DNA of 64,000 nt from Epinephelus fuscoguttatus (taxonomy: Eukaryota; Chordata; Actinopteri; Perciformes; Serranidae), in the NCBI RefSeq assembly GCF_011397635.1, contig NC_064752.1, positions 1,681,501 to 1,745,500 of the forward strand, in the 5' to 3' direction. A program made the position numbers and the translations under genes. Positions 59,814 through 64,000 of this stretch are shown here, piece after piece (the stretch's first letter is position 1; the number at the start of each line of letters is the position of its first letter). The notes below the pieces were generated by a model that saw nothing but the letters and a program-made list of their open reading frames with translations, made no database searches and had not been told where the DNA came from.

Positions 59814-62800
59814 CTAACACAGAAGGTTAATCAGTCGGAGTACAGTTACTGGCAGGGGCTTGTCTCCCTCTTCCACAATACTGACAATGCACCTCTGAAG
59901 GAAGGTCAGTGTGTTTTTCAGGTGCAGTGGGTAGGTAATGTTGAAAGCAAAATACATACTGAAGGCTGTTATGAAGGCTTCATCAAGGCCTGTGCACTGG
60001 CACACATCTACTCCATCTACTTTCACCACACTAAGCCCTCTTCCTGTGATCGCCATTTTCCAGTCATTGTCCATCAGTTGTATGGTTGGATAGGGTGTAG
60101 CAGGGTCCCCCTAGGTAAGAAAAACATGTACAATATATCAACAATTATGTTAAATAATCTGACATGGGTTTAATCGGTACATAACCCATTTAAGTCTATG
60201 CCAGACTTTTCACATAATATATAATGTATTTCTATTCACATATTAAATAATTCTACAACTGAATCAACAAAATTTCAAATGCAATTAATCTTTCAGTTTA
60301 GCCATATTTTTTTCTGTATAAATGCAGCAAATTTACGTTGAAAATTTCCTGTAAACAGAGAGGTGGGCTTAAGGGCTTTACACTAACCTTATATTTTTCA
60401 TACTACAAACAAACACAATATTAATACAGATGAAGACTGTGTTAGTTTTAAAAAGTTAATGTTTAAATCAAGCATATCTACATGAGGCAGTTAATTCCTG
60501 TATTCAAGCAATCTTTTCCTGAGCATGTATTTGCATGAGGTCTACCAGTACAGTAGGACAATCCAGATGCCTACCTCTCCCATTGTGATGTAGTGTTCAG
60601 TCTTTTCTCTGAAGATGGATGGCAAGAGGATAAGCCCGGCCCTTAAGTCGATTTCTGCAATGCAGAAAAATATCCTACATTCACGATCACACATTTTCAA
60701 GTGTGCAATGTGGTAATTACAGCAGATCTACTGTCAGGTTCATTAACAAGGTGACTGTCACTACCTGGTAGATCCTCAGCTAATGCATCCCGTCTTGCAT
60801 CAGTGTACTGTTTTGCGAGGGGAGATTTTCCCTCGGCAAGTTTCAGCACATTTGGCAAAACTCGAGCAAAGCCCTCTTTGAAGCGATGACAGAAGCTACT
60901 TGTTGAAGGATGGATTCGATCAACCTCGTCAAAAAACTGTAGAATATACATGAAGACATTATTATTAACATTAAGTACATCATTTAAAGTAATTGTAAGT
61001 CATACAATTGCTGTTAAGCCTCAATACTATGGCTTTTACAGACTGTAACTGACTGTAACAGACTTTTAATTTATTTATTTTCAGTGACTGCAAATGTTAC
61101 AATATTCTAAATTATTACACATATTGATAATGGTCCCCTGTAACATGCAAGTTTTTTCACTGTACATACTCCAGCAGGCGTCCTTAAGTATGGGTATTTG
61201 TTGAGTACATCCCCCACAGACATCCCTTCCATGATTTCGCGACGTCGCCAGGAAAATGTTCGCCATGCGGTCTTTGACAGTTGAGATGTCTGGATGCGTC
61301 TTCCGATACTCACTTTGTAGCACGTTCACATGGGCCTCAACAGATGCGGAATCCTCCCAACACAAATGTCCTTTGGAAAAAGGACAGAGACAGATAATGC
61401 TCAGATAGCGACAGATAATGACAGAGATATATCCTAAAAGTCTGCACACTCATTCTACATTAAGGAGCTTTGGATAAAAAATATCCACTGAACTGCATGA
61501 AATATTTGAGACATACAGTAGTGTCCAGTCAGAGGAAGGATGGGAGTAGAGTATATACAAAAAATATTTAAATGTCTATAATATCAGCCTCATATTGTCT
61601 TGCACTAAGTGTTAAAGTAAAAGTGATTAAAAATGTGAGTATAAGTTATGCATATGGCAATGGACTTACAAATGTTACATTAGCTGGCTTTCGGCACAAA
61701 CTCATTGATGCACTGGTGGCTTTGGACTGTCTTGTGTGGCCAAACTTCTCTTTCAGCTTTCTGACTTCACTGTCGCTGAGAAGTGGTGCACGTTCTGCTT
61801 TAAATTTCCGCTTTAGGGACATGTGCCAGGTGTGCTAGTAAAATAAAACACATTTGATTATTTGCATAATTCAGCAGGTAAGGATTAAGTAACAATACCT
61901 TATGCAAATATATACATACAGATAAGTCAATGATTTAAAACAAAACAAGAATGCAACTTACATAGCCATTCCCCTCCATATCTCTCAGGAAAGGGTATTT
62001 CATAATCAGTGCTTTGGCAACTTGAATATATTCTGCGTTGGTTGGATACCTAGTTCAAAGGTAGCCATAAACTTTAAAACAACCTCTTAGTTTTGTCTAA
62101 AGATAATTTCACAATCTATGAGGATCACAAGTAGTTAAGTTGTAGTAGCAGAGGTTACAGTTATACTTACAGGGTGTATTCTGCCATCATTTCATACAGC
62201 ACTCTGATTATTTTGTTGCGTAGTTTTGGTACTTTGTGACATGGTTCCTTGGCATCAAGCCTCATCTGGACATCTCTGGGAAAGGTTGGAAGGACAATCA
62301 CAATGGGTAGTCTCTTGCGAGCTGGTCCACCACTGCAATGCAACAAGATTACAGTGTTTCCCAATTATGGACCATTGACCAGCAGACAGCCACAATATGT
62401 GCAAGTCTGTGACAAACTATAAGCTGAACCAAATTCAAGAAGACTGAGAAAACACCATATAATAGAAATTCTTCACCCAGAAAGCTCTTGCTCAGACCTG
62501 TTCTCGCTGCTCACATGGAAACTTAGAGTTTGGCATTATTGACAAAATCAAACCTATTTCTTAAATACCACAAACTTCTAGCATTGACAAAGCTCTTCAA
62601 GCTCATTTTCCTGTTCACATTTGTATGGACAACTCCAGAAAAAATATGATAGGTGGGTCTTATTAGCTCCCATTTTTTCTACAATAGATACAAGCCTTCT
62701 TTCAGGCTTTGATTTGGATTTATTTGGGTTAAACAATAGAACATACATGATAAAACATGTGGATTTGAACCCAGAGGATAGCATAATGAAGTACTAAAGC

Positions 62801-63650
62801 AGTTCCATTGTGGTCCTTGCTGGAAAACAGATAAAACATTCAGCTGTTTTTTTTTTTTGTTTTTTTTTTTTTAAGAAAGCCTAGGAATGAGGTTTAAAAA
62901 ACATGCGGCAAAGATGTGACATTATTTTGGGATGACTACTCTATTAGTGGTTTTATAAAAGTATTTTCACACAAGAAAATGTTTTTAAAGAATCACTAGT
63001 AATGTGGATATAATGAATAAACAGGTAAAGCCATTCAATATTCATTTCACTCAAGATACAACTGTCTAATAAGTTGATGAAATTTAAACATTTTACTGTA
63101 AAGCTGCCTTTTAAGACCAGGAAAAGCCAGGATTAAGCTTAAAAAAAAATAAAATAATCCCACAATTTCTAGTTTCATTTCACAATGTCTCACTATATAC
63201 CGTTATCAAAAAACAGAACCACACACCATGCAAATGAGCAGACAACAACCATCATTAAAAAAATATTGATTAATTTTTACGTTAGGCATATTAACCCCTT
63301 GAACACTTATTTTCCCTAAAATCCCCCCTTAGGTAGCTTCAAAGTTAGAGAAACACAAAATGTGTTTCCATATTGTAAGACAGTGGCACATCTATATTGT
63401 GTTGAAGAAATTAACCACAACTGCCTTTTAAAAGTTTCATGTACTTACTTTGGATCAGCTGAAGGCTGAGGCTGGAGCTCTGCTGTAGACTGAACTGGTA
63501 CTGGCTCCAATGTAATGATGGTCTCACCCTCCTTGTATTGGTGCACAAACTGTTGAAATTTTATTTGCTTTTTGAAGGAACCATCAAACAGGTATCCAAC
63601 CATGGCTTCAGTGAGTCCACAATCCACCGTTTCTCCATCCACGTCATTTT
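59814..63650 (-). pseudogene. Eight-exon SAMD3-like accessory gene (5' end not determined), one frameshift
   Basis: Minus-strand exons: 63650-63449, 62332-62171, 62049-61962, 61834-61670, 61353-61170, 60936-60765, 60654-60575, 60110-59814. All introns are GT-AG and the phases join exactly at every junction, except that exon 5 is two bases short. There the frame changes at about 61260, between the HPDISTVKDRMA segment and FSWRRREIMEGMSVGDVLNK. Other recognisable pieces are LPTFPRDVQMRLDAKE, EYTL joined to YPTNAEYIQVAKALIMKYPF, and HTWHMSLKRKFKAER. The order matches the C-terminal part of 'sterile alpha motif domain-containing protein 3-like' proteins that are multicopy in fish (from memory). 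A SAM domain itself is not visible. The stop TAG (59816-59814) precedes the transposase ATG by three bases. An upstream exon is expected near or past the right edge. An accessory role in transposition is inferred from position only. Confidence 0.72.
62846..62871 (+). repeat. Poly(T) run in intron 1
   Basis: T-rich run with one G; on the coding (minus) strand it is poly(A). Simple sequence only. Confidence 0.85.
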
Positions 63651-63683
63651 CTGAGACAGACATAGACACGCCACAAGACACAA

Positions 63684-63706
63684 ACACACACACACACACA
63701 CACACT
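63684..63706 (+). repeat. (CA)n microsatellite beside a splice acceptor
   Basis: About eleven CA units about 35 bp upstream (coding sense) of the acceptor at 63651-63652. On the coding strand it is (GT)n. Confidence 0.9.
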
Positions 63707-63859
63707 CGCAAAATTACAACACAGTTATGGGCCAATAAGTGTTGAACACATGTATACACTTAGGTGCAACCAAATGTATGGGAGAGATGAGGAGAGCCAT
63801 CGGCAAATGGCATTTTAACGTTAGCTTAACTGTATGAATGCTTGCTAGCTAAACCATGA

Positions 63860-63877
63860 GCTAACGTTAACGTTAGC
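63860..63877. other. Perfect 18-bp palindrome
   Basis: GCTAACGTTAACGTTAGC equals its own reverse complement. Related ACGTTAGC motifs lie at 63819 and 63971 (as AACGTTAC), so the block may be the start of a second subterminal or promoter region of the element. Confidence 0.8.
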
Positions 63878-64000
63878 GCACGATTCTGCCGTGTTGCATC
63901 CGAAATCCTGCAAGCTTAAACACACCAAGCTCGCTTTCAACTCGTGGACATTTCAAGGCAATTTGGCATTAACGTTACATAAAAACTACAAGCTACACGG

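Larger units (their letters stand above)
56281..64000 (-). mobile_element. CACTA (En/Spm, CMC) DNA transposon, one end in window, two genes
   Basis: Seen: a terminus CACTAAGAAATC at 56281, preceded by ACA (a possible 3-bp duplication partner). About 290 bp of dense GTAC-containing subterminal motifs follow. Then come a transposase-like gene (57333-59810) and an upstream spliced gene (59814-63650), both on the minus strand. Known: CACTA ends, subterminal repeats in both orientations and a second, accessory gene are the standard plan of En/Spm-type elements. Inferred: everything from 56281 to the edge is one element of more than 7.7 kb. The opposite TAGTG end is not seen, so it must lie beyond 64000 or be lost. 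Confidence 0.72.

Noticed and set aside
60697..60764. Alternative donor GTAATT near 60707 extending exon 6 of the SAMD3-like gene
   Set aside because: Its phase does not join exon 7, whereas the donor after 60765 joins exactly and leaves the family-like sequence intact.

Overview
The window reads as non-coding or intronic DNA of a ray-finned (teleost) fish. The evidence is the mix of elements: tRNA-headed SINEs of fish type, L1-, RTE/Rex3-, L2/CR1-like LINE relics, many short inverted-repeat DNA elements (hAT-like, TTAA- and TA-flanked), abundant CA/GT microsatellites and TTAGCATG-type dispersed repeats. I found no convincing single-copy host exon, no rRNA or functional tRNA gene, and nothing bacterial. 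Family names come from memory of motifs, not from a search.

Layout. 1-5.5 kb: a fold-back element, the first copy of a dispersed repeat called 'family A' here, and a TA-flanked element (2805-4478) carrying a nested hAT-type element with a clear 8-bp duplication (3234-4067). 5.5-7.6 kb: an older repeat split by a 5'-truncated L1-type LINE with a 16-bp duplication; an uninterrupted inverted copy of the same repeat lies at 23.4-23.9 kb. 7.6-21.5 kb: mostly unassigned sequence, microsatellites, family A copies 2 and 3, a Myb/SANT-like exon relic, a ~200-bp duplication and a long polypyrimidine tract. 21.5-24.2 kb: a LINE reverse-transcriptase relic with three in-frame TGA codons, a 298-bp inverted-repeat element and a GCTGTCAA-ended element. 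26.8-35 kb: three copies of 'family B', one split by a SINE, one expanded into a tandem array. 35.4-38.0 kb: two family A copies, one opened by a 1.65-kb TTAA-flanked element that itself holds a fold-back element and a LINE relic. 38-56 kb: microsatellite cluster, RTE relic, 74-bp minisatellite, 146-bp repeats rich in AGGTCA palindromes, a second hAT-like element, a SINE and a 31-bp minisatellite.

56,281 to the right edge is the most gene-like part. It looks like one end of a CACTA (En/Spm, CMC) DNA transposon: a CACTA terminus, about 290 bp of dense GTAC/GGTACA subterminal repeats, then two minus-strand genes. The distal gene is a transposase with two N-terminal C2H2 fingers and boxes compatible with a DDE triad; it carries three apparent one-base deletions. 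The proximal gene is an eight-exon gene resembling fish SAMD3-like proteins, with phase-consistent GT-AG junctions and one apparent two-base deletion. Its stop lies three bases before the transposase ATG. The far end of the element is not in the window. The two genes plausibly act together as transposase and accessory protein, but this copy is probably not functional as read.
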